From positions 31,511,501 through 31,575,500 of the forward strand of contig OX344749.2 in assembly GCA_947034885.2 (NCBI GenBank): a stretch of 64,000 nt of DNA, given 5' to 3'. Source of the stretch: Thuidium tamariscinum. Taxonomy: Eukaryota; Streptophyta; Bryopsida; Hypnales; Thuidiaceae. Below, piece after piece: positions 46,075 through 58,918 of the stretch. The first letter of the stretch is position 1. Each line of letters opens with the position of its first letter. A model generated the notes under the pieces. That model worked only from the letters and a program-made list of their open reading frames with translations. It was not told the DNA's origin and ran no database searches. The position numbers and the translations under genes are program-made.

Positions 46075-47655
46075 AAATTCACAACCCTGGAAATGAAACA
46101 ACATTCCAAGTTGCTGTAAGATTCAAAAATAGCCTTCTCGAAGCTCCGGATTTCTACAGCACGATCTGGTGCAACCAGCAGCCTGTCTACCTTGGGTAAG
46201 TGCGCTGCTCAGGTGTATGTTCCGTTCTCTGGAGAAAATGCATTAACTTACATTTCCGGGGATGGTGTCGGTCACCTGAGGAGTACCGTACTCATCCATT
46301 TCGCATTTCATTGCGAACGACCTGGATTCCTGGAAAGAGTATTGTCACTGACATTGCTGAAGTCTAGTCTGCCATGTCTGTAGACTCAATTGCTAATACG
46401 ATGTAACTTACTCCGGAGTACAAAATTAAATTGGTGCACAAGGAAGAAAAGAAACTAATAAGAAGCTGCACTGGCATGTGTGATGAATACCGGTGTGGAA
46501 TTCGAATGTGGTTTAAACGGTAACAAGGATATTCTTGCAAGGAGAATGTGGTCATTTCGGGGGAGCCCAACTGAGGGGTTGCTACTGTTGCAGCTATTGT
46601 TGCAAACGCTTTCATGTGCCTTCGAAAAGTACTGCACATCGAAGGAAACCTTGGTGTTCTTCTACATACTTAGGTTTAGACTCCGTAAAATTCAAGGCTA
46701 GCCGCCGAACTCAGAAATTCTGGCCTCACATCAATCAGAACCTGCAAGCCCTAGTAACTCCTGTCAGCAGCTCCAAAGCGTTTGCTTTAGTGGACAACCA
46801 GGCAATCGCCCAATTGCTCTTCATGCGCAATTTGTTCGCAGAGACGTGAGTGGCAGCAGAGCCGTCTCCAACATTCCAGGCCTCGATTGTGTGTGTCTGT
46901 GTGTGTATATCACTTTTTGATATTAGTTTCTACCAACAGAACTTGGGTAGGCTCCCAATTTGAGCCTTCCCACCTCCTATCGAATCCCAACTTTTTCGAT
47001 ATGAGGTGCCCCGGAAGACAATCGAAACAGAGGAAGAAATTTTCCAAAGCATGCCTTCACCTACACGTCAAGAGCCGCTTACCAGTAAAATTTCAAGCCA
47101 TGGCGCAAATTAGGGATGCAGGTTGCTGCGCATTCCAAGAGGCAACCCCAACTCCTCGCTCTTGAAGCAACAAGGCGCGAATTATTGGCTCCGGACCGCA
47201 GGGGAGGAAGCTTTGCATTGGCAGGAGCTACATGTGAGGAAGCTTGAGTAGTACCTTACTCGAAAAGTGTGCTAATCTAGCTGCTTGATATGATTATTAC
47301 AGAAGTGCCTGAGGTAACCACGGCAAGAACAGAAATTCTTGAAATAGAACTCCACACCCACACTAAAATAAATATATTGGCTTTGAAGCTACTGAGCGTT
47401 TCAACGCAGGGCGAGATACGCCATAGCCGTGGCTACGACCTAATCAGACACTCAACTGTCCTCCTGACTTCTCTGGTCACCGCCCATAAGCTTCGTCTGA
47501 TCACCACCACAGACTGAGTTGTTGCAATTCCAGCACGTTCCATTTGCTGACTCTGTTTCCGACAGTGTGAAACTTTTCCGAAACTTTTTCTCGACTTTTA
47601 CATTCAATTTCCTACTTTTCTCCACCTGGGACTCAGGCTTGGTCTCTGACCTCGT
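46075..47655. other. 5' flank of the RHD3-like gene; possible gene remnant at 46535-46849
   Basis: 46535-46849 (plus) has a 104-codon open frame without an ATG start (CSYCCKRFHVPSKSTAHRRK..). It is rich in basic and hydroxylated residues, could be part of an organelle-targeted N-terminus, and is unassigned. No other gene recognised. Confidence 0.3.
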
Positions 47656-47663
47656 TATTTATA
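47656..47663 (+). promoter_or_regulatory. Candidate TATA box of the RHD3-like gene
   Basis: TATTTATA lies 270 bp upstream of the ATG, a plausible distance for a plant 5' UTR of about 240 nt. Motif only. Confidence 0.35.
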
Positions 47664-47932
47664 GTGCCTCGCGTCTCGGTTTCTGGGCCCGGGTGTGCTT
47701 TTCTGGGATGACGGCAGAGCGTAGTTGCGTCCAAGGTACTGTACGTTATAACATTCTCAATCTCCGGTTGCTCTTTGAGACTCGCAACGGAAGCGCTGTT
47801 TTAGGGTACGGGAGCTCGATCTTCAGAATTTGGGTGCGAGATCCAGATCCGGCTTTGTTGATGTTGCGCGTGGCTCTTGTAGGTTGTTGGTTTTGAACGT
47901 TGTGACAGAGCGTTGTGCATTCGTCTTTGGCG

Positions 47933-50900
47933 ATGGCGAATTCCGGAGGACGCTCGCCCCCGACGCTGCAGCTGGTGGACAAGCAGGGCGTTTTCAATGT
48001 CCGAGGCCTGGAGGATTTCGTGAACGCCGTGCGTTTGAAGGAATGCGGGCTTTCTTACGCTGTGGTGGCGATAATGGGTCCGCAGAGCAGCGGCAAGAGT
48101 ACTCTCCTGAACCACCTTTTCCACACGAGCTTCGTAGAGATGGACGCGTTTCGTGGTCGCAGCCAGACGACGCAGGGTGTGTGGCTGGCGCGCGGCGAGG
48201 GGATTGCGCCCTGCACTCTCGTGATGGATCTGGAAGGAACCGATGGACGCGAGCGCGGCGAGGATGACACCGCGTTTGAGAAGCAAAGCTCCCTGTTCGC
48301 CTTAGCAGTTTCCGACATCGTGTTGATCAACATGTGGTGCCACGACATTGGGCGCGAGCAGGCGGCCAACAAACCCTTGCTCAAAACCGTCTTCCAAGTT
48401 ATGATGCGCTTGTTCACGCCGCGGAAAACCACGCTCCTCTTTGTCATCCGGGACAAGACACGCACGCCGATCGAAACCCTGGAGCCTATCTTGCGGGAGG
48501 ATATCCAAAAGATCTGGGACACGGTGCCAAAGCCTCCCAATCACCAACACACGCCTTTGAGTGAGTTTTTCAACCTCCAAGTGACTTCCCTGGCGAATTA
48601 CGAGGAGAAAGAGGAGCAGTTCAAGCAACAAGTGGCGGAGCTAAGGGAACGCTTCCAGAACTCCATCGCCCCGGGGGGGTTAGCCGGCGATCGAAGAGGC
48701 GTGGTTCCAGCCTCAGGCTTCCCATTCAGCACGCAAGAGATTTGGCGAGTGATAAAAGAAAACAGAGATCTTGACCTGCCGGCTCACAAGGTGATGGTCG
48801 CCACGGTCCGCTGTGAGGAAATTGCGCACGAGAAGCTGAAGCAGCTGCTCGCAGACGAGGATTGGCTCCACATCGAGAAGAAATCTCACGACGAAGTCGT
48901 TTTAGGGTTTGGGAAAGCGGTGAACGATGTGCTGGAGAAGCTGTTGCAGGCTTATGATGTGGAGGCGGCATTCTTTGATGAAGGCGTCCGAAGCTCCAAG
49001 CGGAGATTTCTGCTATCGAGAGTGCTGGACGTGGTGCAACCTTCGTATGCTTTCGTAATCGGGCATCACAGGGCGAAGGCTTTGAGCTTGTTCAAATTGA
49101 GCTTGGATTCTGGGCTTGAATCTGGTGAAGGACAAGGGTTTGCTGACGTTGTACGCCGGTGCTCGGAAAACGCCTTGGTTGCATTTGAACGCGACTGTGC
49201 TGGTACGTATGGATTCACATTTTTGTTGGTCAATTTATAGCTGCGGACCAAACCTAATTGTTGTCGTGTAGCATTGGAGCAGCTGGCAGAGTCTAAATTT
49301 TGTGTTTGATCCTGCCAAATCTTTAACCTTGAAAGGACCAAGAGGCGCAAATTAGGCCTCATGTTCTGTACAGCGCCTTTGAATGGTCATTTGGGGACTG
49401 TCCTTTCTTCGATCTTTTGTTATTTTTTACCAACGCATTCGCTGCTCTTCGCCCATTCTATTGATTCTAATTTCTACCCCAATTGAACTCCAGGTATTTT
49501 CACGATTGGATCAATCGAATTGGTCATTTTATAACCCATTAAATCTCGGGCTCTTTATGCTCTTATTTTTAGTTCTATTTCTTTCAGAAATCAGGGATTT
49601 TTCAGGGTTTTGTGTTTCTATGAATTGGGTAAATGCTGCCGAACTTGGGTTGAAAGTTTTAGGGGGTCACCTAGTTAGCGATCTTGTACGACAGGGTTAG
49701 GGCTCAACTTCCCATCTGCCTAAGAAGTCCTAATTCAGCATGTTCTAAAACACTTTTTAGTCAGTCATTTGAGTTTCACCTTTGTTCAATTTTTGAGCAA
49801 CATATGCAACGTTATTCACTGATTCTGGTGATGTAAACTTTGTTCTAGTCTGAATTATATTTTTCACGAATATGATCAACAATTGAGTTGATCATTTTAA
49901 GACCATGAATCCTGGGTCCTTCAGGAGTTGTATTATATTTCGCACCGCTAATTAGAGTCCCAAAGTCATGTGGCATAATATCTGGATGGTCATATGGGAT
50001 ATCACATCAGTTTTTCTCGTAGGACTCGGTAGCATTTTATCGCTGCGAAATCTTGAGGATCATTAGCAAGAGTCTTTTCATGATGTTTTTGAGGTTGTCA
50101 ATTTTTAATGTTGTCACTCATAGAAGTGGTGGCTTTTGTGACCTCAGATGCCGAAGTTGCAAACTCAGGATGGGATTCAACGAAAGCGAAAGAGAAGTTG
50201 TCGCGTGATATCACTACCCACGCTCTGAACAAGCGAACGGAGAAACTGGCACAACTGATGTCCAAGTTTGAGGGTAATTTGGAAGCGGCCCTTGCAGAAC
50301 CTACAGCTTCCCTCTTAGATGCCGCGGCTCCCGGCACATGGTCAGAAATAAGCAAACTTATGGAGAAAGAAGTGCAAGACGCCATATCCAGATTATCAGA
50401 TGCGATAGTTGGCTTTGAGCCTTCAAAAGAAGAGAAGGCAATGATGCAAGAGTCCTTGTCCAAATATGGGCGGGGTGTTGTGGAGAAGAAGAGTAAGGAA
50501 GAAGCTTCCCAAGTTATCATTCGGATGAAGGAGAGGTTCACTAGTGTGTTTGGGCATGATGCGGATAGCATGCCTAGGATATGGGGAGAGGAGCATGATG
50601 TACGTGCGATTACTCGAGACGCACGCGCTTCCTCCTTGAAGCTTCTCTCGGTTTTGGCCGTAGTTCGATTGGATGAAGGCACTCAAAAAGATGATTCCAT
50701 CGAAACCTCTCTCAAACCGTTGATAGGAGATGCTTCCGAGACTGGGCTTCAAAGAACAATCTCTAGAACTGTGTCTTCTACCGGTAACAGCACTGCGATT
50801 GTGAACGGAGGTCAGTCATCCGCATTACATGTTCTTTCTGTGAGTACATGGCCAGGGGTGTCGGCAAACGATACTTTGATCACTCCCGTGCAATGCAAGT

Positions 50901-51397
50901 CAATCTGGAGGCAATTTCAAGCGGAAACCGAGTACACGATCAGTCAAGCGATGGCGGCTCAAGAAGCTGCCAAACGAGGCAAATCATGGTTACCTCCTCC
51001 ATGGGCCATTGGTGCAATGATAGTTCTTGGTTTTAACGAATTCATGACGCTCCTCCGTAATCCTCTCTACCTTGTGCTCGTCTTTGTGCTCTACCTACTG
51101 GGGAAGGCAGTCTATGTGCAGCTTGACATTGCGAGAGAGTTTGAGCACGGTGTTGTTCCTGGCATGATCTCCGTTTCCTCAAAGCTACTTCCCACAGTGA
51201 TGAACCTCCTGAAGAAGCTTGCGGAGGAAGGCCAAGGAGTTGGGTCTGGAACCTACAACAACAATTCCAGTCGTGCGAATGGGACAGACAGGGGCAGAGA
51301 AATGAACGACATGGCTTCACGTCAGGAATTGGCATCCAGGGACGGTGAGTTGCAGGTGAATGGTAACTTGAGACAGAGGCAGCCCGTTCTATCGTGA
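47933..51397 (+). CDS. RHD3: RHD3/atlastin-like dynamin-family ER GTPase, 2 exons, 839 aa
   Basis: Membrane GTPase that drives homotypic fusion of ER tubules (ROOT HAIR DEFECTIVE 3 in plants, Sey1p in yeast). Exons 47933-49202 and 50148-51397 with a GT-AG intron; the joined codon gives [12 protein letters not shown], matching the family. GTPase motifs: P-loop GPQSSGKS 49-56, switch-I threonines in [11 protein letters not shown] (74-84), DLEG 99-102 followed by [16 protein letters not shown], and the RD guanine motif 173-174. A helical middle domain follows. At 704 WLPPPWAIG begins two hydrophobic segments (about 710-750), the ER membrane hairpin. Then comes the amphipathic tail [11 protein letters not shown] and a Ser/Asn-rich end. 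Length is close to the roughly 800-aa family. The start is the ATG at 47933. Only one intron was found. Confidence 0.96.
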
Positions 51398-54146
51398 TGC
51401 CAGTTAGTTATCATCTCTTTTGATTGGAGCTTATCAAAATGCGGCATTATTAGGAACAGGTAGCTGGGCATCTGGTGTTTTCTATGTGCACAATTGTGCA
51501 GATTCGAGGAGAGTTTGCTGAATGACAAGCTCTGGGCATTGTTTAATATTGGGGGACTGAGATTCTGAGTAGCTAGACAATTTTCTTTAGTTTTGAGTGT
51601 ATCTAGAGGAGTGACTCAGAGTCTTGTATTATGAAAAACGACACAACAGAAACTCTTCTGCTATTTACATCCAGTTGTGTCAAAAAAAGATCAATTTTTT
51701 TAGCAACTTCCATCCACCAGGAAATGGGTCATCTTTTTTTTAATCTAGAATGATTTTCTCGTTTATGTGTGACTTGCATGCTTCCGAGAATTGCTCTTGA
51801 ATGCTCAGTGTGGTTACTATGGGTGGTTTCTGAAGCCAGCATTGCCATTACCGGTCCTTTTGTGCATTCAACTGCGCCGTTAGGATGCATAGGATGCGTA
51901 ATCATACGAAACTGAAATTGCTTGGGCGATCATGAGAATGTGAAGGTCCTACTATCGGTTTGATCCTTCCCAAGAAGCAATTGCTTTGGCTTACTCTTTT
52001 TAACACTTGAAGGGGGTTGAGTACCAAAGTGTCTGATGATTGTCTTCAATGTTTACTGTAGAAACAAAGAGTGCAGTCCAGTGATCTCAAAACAAGTTCA
52101 GGGTTTTCAGCCAAATGTTCATTTATGGGAGATTTCTTTTTTAATTTACATTGCGGGCATGAAGAAATTAAATAGCAACCGAGTGAAATTTAGGTAGTTT
52201 TGAGATCATTGGAGTGCACCTATTGGTCTAATAATTGGAGCATGTTGGTAATTATTGTGGTTAAGGAGGGCATCATCCTAAAAGTTTCAAGGCCTTTTTA
52301 AATATTTTTCTTAAATTAATTTTTTTTTAATAATCAAATTCCACTTAAAACTCCCATTTCTATTGTAAATCTTGTAAAATCTTGCACTAGATTGGCATAA
52401 TAATGTCTGGAAGAAATTTCAAAAACTTTGACCAAGTAACTATAAGATATTTGTGTTTGAAGTGAAGAAAATTGTTTATTTTGTACCTTGCCAACTTGCC
52501 TTAATAGATTTTTTTAAGGCTTTGATTCTTCCTAGTTAAAATTATTGTACTACCAATACTGAATTTAGAAAATTTATATTGAAGAATTGACTTGAAGGTC
52601 TTGGAGTTTAAAAAAAAGAATACACATGATTTTCATTCTTTAAATGAATGTTAAGTCAAAACAAATGCAAAATTGAGGGAAAAACTAAATTGTTCATAGG
52701 TAATAGGTCTCAAGTGGAATTGAAATACAATAATCTTCAATGGTGAGATTGTCCCTGTGAGTCAACTAAATCTTGTCAATTTTTTTTTTTAAATTTAAAA
52801 TTGCAAAAACTACTTTAAAAAGTGAGCCCTATAGTAGTTTTTTGAGAAGATGTTTAGATTGCCCCTCAAATGAGATTGTTCAAAACTCTCTCATCACTAG
52901 TCCACACAACAATGAATCAATCTTTCCATGTAGACAAAAATATTTTTTACAAGAAACAAAATTTTTATTTTTTTGTACTATTGTAGGTGATGAGCTTTGT
53001 TTTGGACTTAGTTATTAATCTATAAATGTTGATACATAAATTAATGATAGAAGGATAGAAGGATAGACTAGTGACTATGGAAATCATCTCGTTTGCTACA
53101 ATGTAAATCATCTATTGAAAAAATCCAAAAGTGTAGTCATTAGAAGTCAATCTATTGTGGAAGGCCTCGCCTTTTCACACAAAAATTTGAGGATGAATAG
53201 TTGTGCTTTTGACATACATGGAAGGATTTCCTTATCATCTATAAAACAAGAAACATATGTTGCATCATTTACAGATTAAAGTAATATTAATTTTTTTTTT
53301 GGACATCAATTCAAATAAAAGTATATTCCTAGTAAGCTAATGTATTTTTTTTAATTTTAATGTATTTTTTTTAAAACTCATGACAAGAATTGAATTGTAG
53401 GAGCCTACCCCAAATCCATCTTGTCTCCTAAGTAGACAATGGACTTTGACGGCTCATAAAAACATATACCTAATATTGGCATTTACATGTTCATAAGTTT
53501 ACATTTCCTAAGAATTGTTTATTTTTGGCTTATAATAGTACTTGTATAATACATTAGGTACTGAGTTAGACCACATTTTCATAATTGTAATTTTTCTTGT
53601 AGGCACAATAGATTACTACTACTCAAATTAATTCAGTTAGTACAAGATACGCCAACAATGCTAATATGTGAACCTAAATTTTTTGCTTTTTGTGGTCAAA
53701 CATCCATGTACCCCTTGAACTAGAAAATATTTACAAAAACACAGCTCTAAAAATCTATATTGTGCAAATGTAAAAGAAATAACACAAGTATCTACAAAGA
53801 TCTAAATGGATGAAAAAACAAGATTCTGGGTGCCTTTGACGTGAGTGCTTTGGACATGGTTGCGTTCCTCCGTTGTTTGAAATTTTAATGCCTGCTTAAA
53901 AGCCACTTGTTTACAGAAAGAATGTACACTATGGGTTGACTTCCAGAAAGTTGCACTGCATTACACGGGTAAGGAGAAGAAACACGACGAAGAGAATGAA
54001 ACTGTTGGAGCACCAAGGCTCTCAAGGGCTGCACAACCTTGAATGTCATTTATTCAATTTTTACACCTTCGAAAATGAATTTCACTCCAAAATTTCTACG
54101 TCCCTCTAAATCAGTGGTAACGCAGATGGAAAATTAGTTTACTTAG
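51398..54146. other. RHD3-like 3' flank, then AT-rich repeat
   Basis: 51398-52250 is probably 3' UTR and flank. 52280-52990 is a diverged copy of the older TTAA-family repeat, and at about 52455 (TTGTGTTTGAAGTG) it lacks the insertion present at 25945. 53000-54000 is AT-rich without recognisable features. 54000-54146 is likely 3' UTR of the inhibitor-2 gene. Confidence 0.5.
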
Positions 54147-55629
54147 CTATTGCTGTGGTGGACCTCTTCGAGCCGCCTCTGTACTAGATTCTGCTTCCCC
54201 ATTAGCAGCAGCATCCTCGTCCTCGTCAACTGCAAGCTCAGGATCCACAGCCAGCATTTTCGCTTTTCTATATTCGTTATCGTAATGCTTCCGCCTGTGC
54301 TCCTCGAAGCTCCCTGGATGGCTTCCATCTGAACCTATGAATGAACGAAATCCATAACTTATCATTCATTTCGGAACAAACATGCACAGGCAAGGAATGA
54401 TAATGTAAATGATGAGACTTTAATTATTCTTTGCAGGCTACCCAAGAAAACCTCGTATTTGCATCTTCCTATAAGAATTTTCGAGGATGCACAGGTACCT
54501 TCATCTACATCCATACCATCCAAACCATCCAACTCATCTGCATTGAAATGCCAACTACTGCCACTTGATCGGCTGCTGCTTGCTCGGTCCTCTGTTGCAA
54601 CTTCAGAGAGGGCATGTCTCACGGCCTCAGCATGCGTAGCAGAATCCATTGGCACCCTCTCGTCGTCAGGAGTTGGAGACAACCCTCCTGAACAACCCAC
54701 TCCAACATGAAAATTTAAACTCGCTTCAAGAATCATCAGCAAGAATGCTCCTGTCATCGGAGTTCACACAAATACGAGGCCCCGATGACAGGATGCTTGC
54801 CAAGGCAAAGACCAGATCATCATAGAGGTGCCAAACACGTATCTGACACGCATATTCCTATGGTTGGTAAGGTAGAGAATATAAAAACCATTAGAGATTC
54901 GATCCTATCTCCTATGCCAACCCCCCTGTTTCCAACTCACGTATTCACTCACTCGGTTGGCCTTCAATTAGCAAGCGGTGTACACATGACTTGGCTAAAT
55001 GTAAACAACCACAGAACTCTGAGTGGAGATGGAATAGTCCTTATACCGATCTACAACATCCACTTGGAAATTGCACAAGGAATTCAGACATAGTGATATG
55101 AAAGACTTGATCTGAAGAAAATAGGTTCCAATATCCAAAGTGATCTCTCCATAGCTCCGTACAAATCTCCGAAAAATGCTTCAGCGGATTGGCTTAAATG
55201 GACGTGAATAGTACCCTCTACCTCAAAATGCTCATTACATATAGTGACATATGTTCAAAATTGTCACATTGGATCACTTTACAGATTCTCGTAGGTGACG
55301 CCAGAGGTAATAGTTTACATTTTAGTGCACATTCTTCACATGTAGTGTCGGCGGCATAAGCAGTGGAGTAAGTCTCGATCTCGACGAAAGACATACAGCA
55401 CAATATGACCGTGTAACTACCGTTCCTTACAGAACATGGTTTCTTCTCATGCGTCAAGCAATTAGAAACACAGACAGAGGGAAGGAGATGTGAAGGCAAT
55501 ACCATCATCTGGTGCGTAGTAGGGCGTTTTGGGCTCCGTAATCTTCTGTTTGGGTGATTTGGTGGACTCCAATTGATGCAGATTTTCCTCATCCCACACA
55601 ACCCGCACCCTACAGCAGGGCCATGGCAT
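54147..55629 (-). CDS. Protein phosphatase 1 inhibitor-2 homologue, 3 exons, 167 aa
   Basis: Regulatory inhibitor of type-1 Ser/Thr phosphatase, nuclear/cytosolic and largely unstructured. Exons (minus): 55629-55503, 54687-54499, 54334-54147. Introns are GT-AG and both interrupt codons after base 1. Conserved blocks: VVWDEENLHQLE (10-21), KITEPKTPYYAPDD (29-42) holding the GSK3-site threonine Thr35 in the TPxY context, HAEAVRHALSEV in the middle, acidic DELDGLDGMDVDE, and the C-terminal SFEEHRRKHYDNEYRKAK (about 114-131), whose HYD-E element inserts at the PP1 active site in animal inhibitor-2. Length fits plant members. An in-frame TGA three codons upstream fixes the start. The first intron contains repeat copy C. 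Confidence 0.94.
54913..55229. repeat. Dispersed ~320-bp repeat, copy C
   Basis: Lies in intron 1 of the inhibitor-2 gene. Shares CACTCGGTTGGCCTTCAATTAGCA.G and CCAAAGTGATCTCTCCATAG with copies A and B of the hydrolase intron, in the same orientation. Confidence 0.6.
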
Positions 55630-56396
55630 CCGTTGTCACTCGCCGGCATAAGTGTCCACTTCATTAACCAGACCTGAAGACCACTCATGAACACTCTGCC
55701 CCCGATTACCAAGTCTAAACCTAAAACTAGTGAAAGCTTGCAATTAGGGCAGCAGATGTCTTAACAGCATACTCGATTCTCTTTTCCAGAATTCGGTGCC
55801 ATAAAAGTCTAAACCCTAATTAATATTGTCTTCCCCAAACTACGAATACAGACCAGCGAAATTGGTCGCACAATGCCAGTTGAGTTGTCGCTGGAAGACA
55901 GCAAACGCTCGTTCCATCCCTCCCTTTCACTGACAAGTTCCGTCACCCGGGGCTCCAAAAGAGATTTCCAGTGACAGAATCCAGTCACTATACGAGCTGC
56001 CTGTACAACAAAGATGGATTGAGATGACGAGAGTAAGCTTACCTGGACGGAGGACGCGGCCCGCTACTTCGTTTCATGCCGACGGCAGGATGGGGCAGTG
56101 ATCAGCGAGATGTACGAAGAAACCGGAAAAAGACGAAGATAAGACGACGGGACCAAATATCGTCTGTACGTGTAAAGAAGGCCTCGAAAACGGTCGCCCA
56201 TGACCGCGCTACCTTACCAATGGCCGTGTTCTTGAGCTTCTCATCACTCCAAAACACAACTCTCACTCTCCAGCGAGCATCAGAATTCACATGATTCGAT
56301 TCTCATGAACGGAGGTCCCGTAACCCTAAATCATGGGTTGGAGCACATTTCACGATTTGCATTCAGTACTGGAGAGCTTGTGTTTGCTACTTAGCT
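55630..56396. promoter_or_regulatory. Head-to-head intergenic promoter region with a telo-box
   Basis: 767 bp separate the start codons of the divergently transcribed inhibitor-2 and phosphorylase-like genes. AAACCCTAA at 55811-55819 is a telo-box, and GTAACCCTAAATC lies at about 56320. Shared bidirectional regulation is possible but not shown. Short frames inside have no recognisable product. Confidence 0.5.
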
Positions 56397-58918
56397 ATGA
56401 CGGAGCTTCGGCGAGATCGACTCCGGCAGAGGTGGATTGTCATCGCCGAGAAGCCGCCATTCTGTGTCGAGAAATCGGATGGTTGGGAGGGTTTGAATCC
56501 TGGTCCCTGTGCATTTTGCGCGGGCTTTGAACATGAAACTGGACGGGAGATTTGCAGGATGGGAGATAGTCGTGAGGATAACTGGCACGTCCGTGTGACG
56601 GAGAACAAGTTTCCAACCGTTTCCATGAGCTTTGAGGCGCTTCCGGATGCAGATGACGCCTACTGGTTACCTGCTTTTGGCAGCCATGAAGTCGTCATCG
56701 AAACTCCTAACCATCGGCTGTCGTTACCAGAACTTCCAGCTTCGCACGTAGCTCAGGTATCGTTGTCCAAGCGCAAGCAATCCTTTCTCTTTCTAGACTT
56801 CATTCTTTCTTGTTTTAATATTTGAAGGTCATTCTGTGCAGTCATGGGAAATCTTGGGTTTACGCCTTCGAGCGAAGAATGCTGTTGTGCAAGTCTGAGC
56901 GGAGTATCTTATGCTGCAGGTGTTGAAAGCGTATCAAGCACGCATTGACTACTTTCAAAAGGATTCTCGATTCAAATTCTGTCAGGTACAAGTCAGTCAT
57001 CCGGCTTTTAGACCGGGCTACCCAACAATTTATCACTTGCATAATTTGACCCACAAATTATAACGAATTGCTTCTTCGCTCTGCTGCCATATTGCCTGTG
57101 ACTGCTTGTATGTTATTGTTCATTAGAAGCGCAAGTTCAGTAACTGGTCAACAAGATGTCACCAAAAATATCTGCTTGAGAACGAAGTCTAAATTTGAAA
57201 TTTGGAGCGCAATAAAAAATTATTATTATTATCATTGGATTATTATTTCATCTTTGGTTAGCAGGGCCTTCTATATCCAACTTTCCGGTTTAATAATTGT
57301 GGAATTTCATGCGGTGCTGTTGCTCGTACCAGCCATGGAACGCTGATGGAAGAATTCAACGGAAGAAAATGTTGTAGGTGTTCACACAATTGCGTTCTAA
57401 CTAGTTAGGGTTCTGAAAGTTTGTAAGGTAGGGTCATTTTTATTTGCTGAACTTGGGTCAAATGTTATATGCTCTTGTTAAGAAATGAACAAGGATCAAA
57501 GAATGCGTCATATGAATATAGTAGGTTTAGGTTCGCATTCTCTTAATCAATGTGTACCCAGCTTCCAGGATTTTAGGGTAGCGGTTTTGGTTAGAGCGCT
57601 TTTTTTTTTTGGTAAACCAATGATTCCCATGGTATCAAAATGAACAACTCCAGGGTCACCGGTCTGTCCTCTAAGGGTTAAATTTTTGTCTGATAACCTT
57701 TTCGATCCTCCTGGCTCTCTAATTTTATCTAGTTCATTGCCATGATCCAGTGTATAGGATGCTTTTTGTCGCAGGTGTTTAAAAACCGGGGCAAGGGTGC
57801 AGGTGCGTCGATGGCCCATTCCCACAGCCAATTGATCGCGCTTCCAGTCATGCCCCACAACCAAAGAGCTGAGCTTCAGGGTTCGCAAGAGTACTACAAC
57901 GACCATAAGCGGTGCATGTTATGCGACGTAGTCCAGTTTGAAACTGAAGCGCAGCGCATTCGCCTCATTGACGAGAATGAGCACTTCATCACTGTGGCTC
58001 CTTACGCAGCAACGTTGCCTTTTGAAACTTGGTTGGCACCCAAACGCCACTCCTCGAACTTTGAGACGATCAGTGACGAGGAGGTAACACACATCATTTT
58101 TCCTCAGAAAATGGAAGTCAGTCGATCTATAAGCTTGTTAGGGACTGGTTTCCATTTGAAGCACGCATCACTTTGCAATACCCCGAAAAAGCTGTGATGG
58201 TCGCTTCTACTTTGCTCTCCTCTCTCCAATCCATATTACATTTCTGAGGCCCTTCTGCAGGGAACCCATGCGGTCATTGAAAACAGTTATTTGAACTTCA
58301 GTTACTTACGCAGTTCACCTACTGTTGACATTAATGGAAGCTTGGCTTGACACGCATCAACAGTGAGGAGAGAATTTCCAAAAATGTAGACCTAAATTCT
58401 TCTTTGCCTTCAATCTAGTCCTATGTTCCCCAGCACTACACAGAGCTTTCTCTGGCATTCAAGATTATCATGATGCCTTCAAGCTCTCGTGGACAATTGT
58501 GCGTCTCCTTAATCATTCTGTTCCGTTCTTTTATTTTCGCCTTGTGCGTTCTTATGGGAAGGCTCAATACGTGAATTGCGAGAGTTAACAATTAATATTG
58601 TGTCACTTCCACACAGCATTGATTGTGTGCTGTGGGTGGTTTTAACTGCAGATCCAAGCTATGGCGGAGATGCTGAAGTTGACATTACGAAAGATAGACC
58701 AGGCATTTGGATGTCCACCGTTCAACTACACGCTACAGACAGCTCCCCTGGGGAAGGAGCACTTCAACTCTCCTCACTTTCATTGGTACCTCGACATTTT
58801 TCCACGTCTGAAAACTTGTGGGGACTTTCGACTTGGTAGCGGATGCAACTATTTCAATCCTGTTGCTCCTGAAAAAGCAGCTGAGTTTCTACGTAATGTT
58901 AAAGTCGAACGAATGTGA
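56397..58918 (+). CDS. ADP-glucose phosphorylase / GalT-like nucleotidyltransferase, 4 exons, 333 aa
   Basis: HIT-superfamily enzyme of the galactose-1-phosphate uridylyltransferase branch. The closest family I recognise is Arabidopsis At5g18200, shown to be an ADP-glucose phosphorylase rather than a true GalT. Exons: 56397-56756, 56920-56985, 57775-58083, 58652-58918, all phase 0 and GT-AG. Zinc-type CAFC at 38-41; active-site HSHSQ 157-161 with presumed nucleophile His159 preceded by GAGASMA; a second CMLC pair; APYAATLPFETWLAPKRHSSNF; and C-terminal HFHWYLDIFPRL..GSGCNYFNPVAPE. Alignment to the remembered family protein leaves no gap at the third intron, so no exon is missing. No targeting peptide is evident, so cytosolic is likely. 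Confidence 0.94.

Noticed and set aside
46535..46849. 104-codon open frame as a real gene
   Set aside because: No ATG start, no recognisable domain, and no convincing splice partner; kept only as a possible remnant.
47915..47932. Earlier start of the RHD3-like protein
   Set aside because: The upstream codon is not ATG; the ATG at 47933 is used.
58084..58651. Missing exon in the phosphorylase-like gene
   Set aside because: The residues on both sides (HSSNFETISDEE and IQAMAEMLKL) align to the family without a gap.
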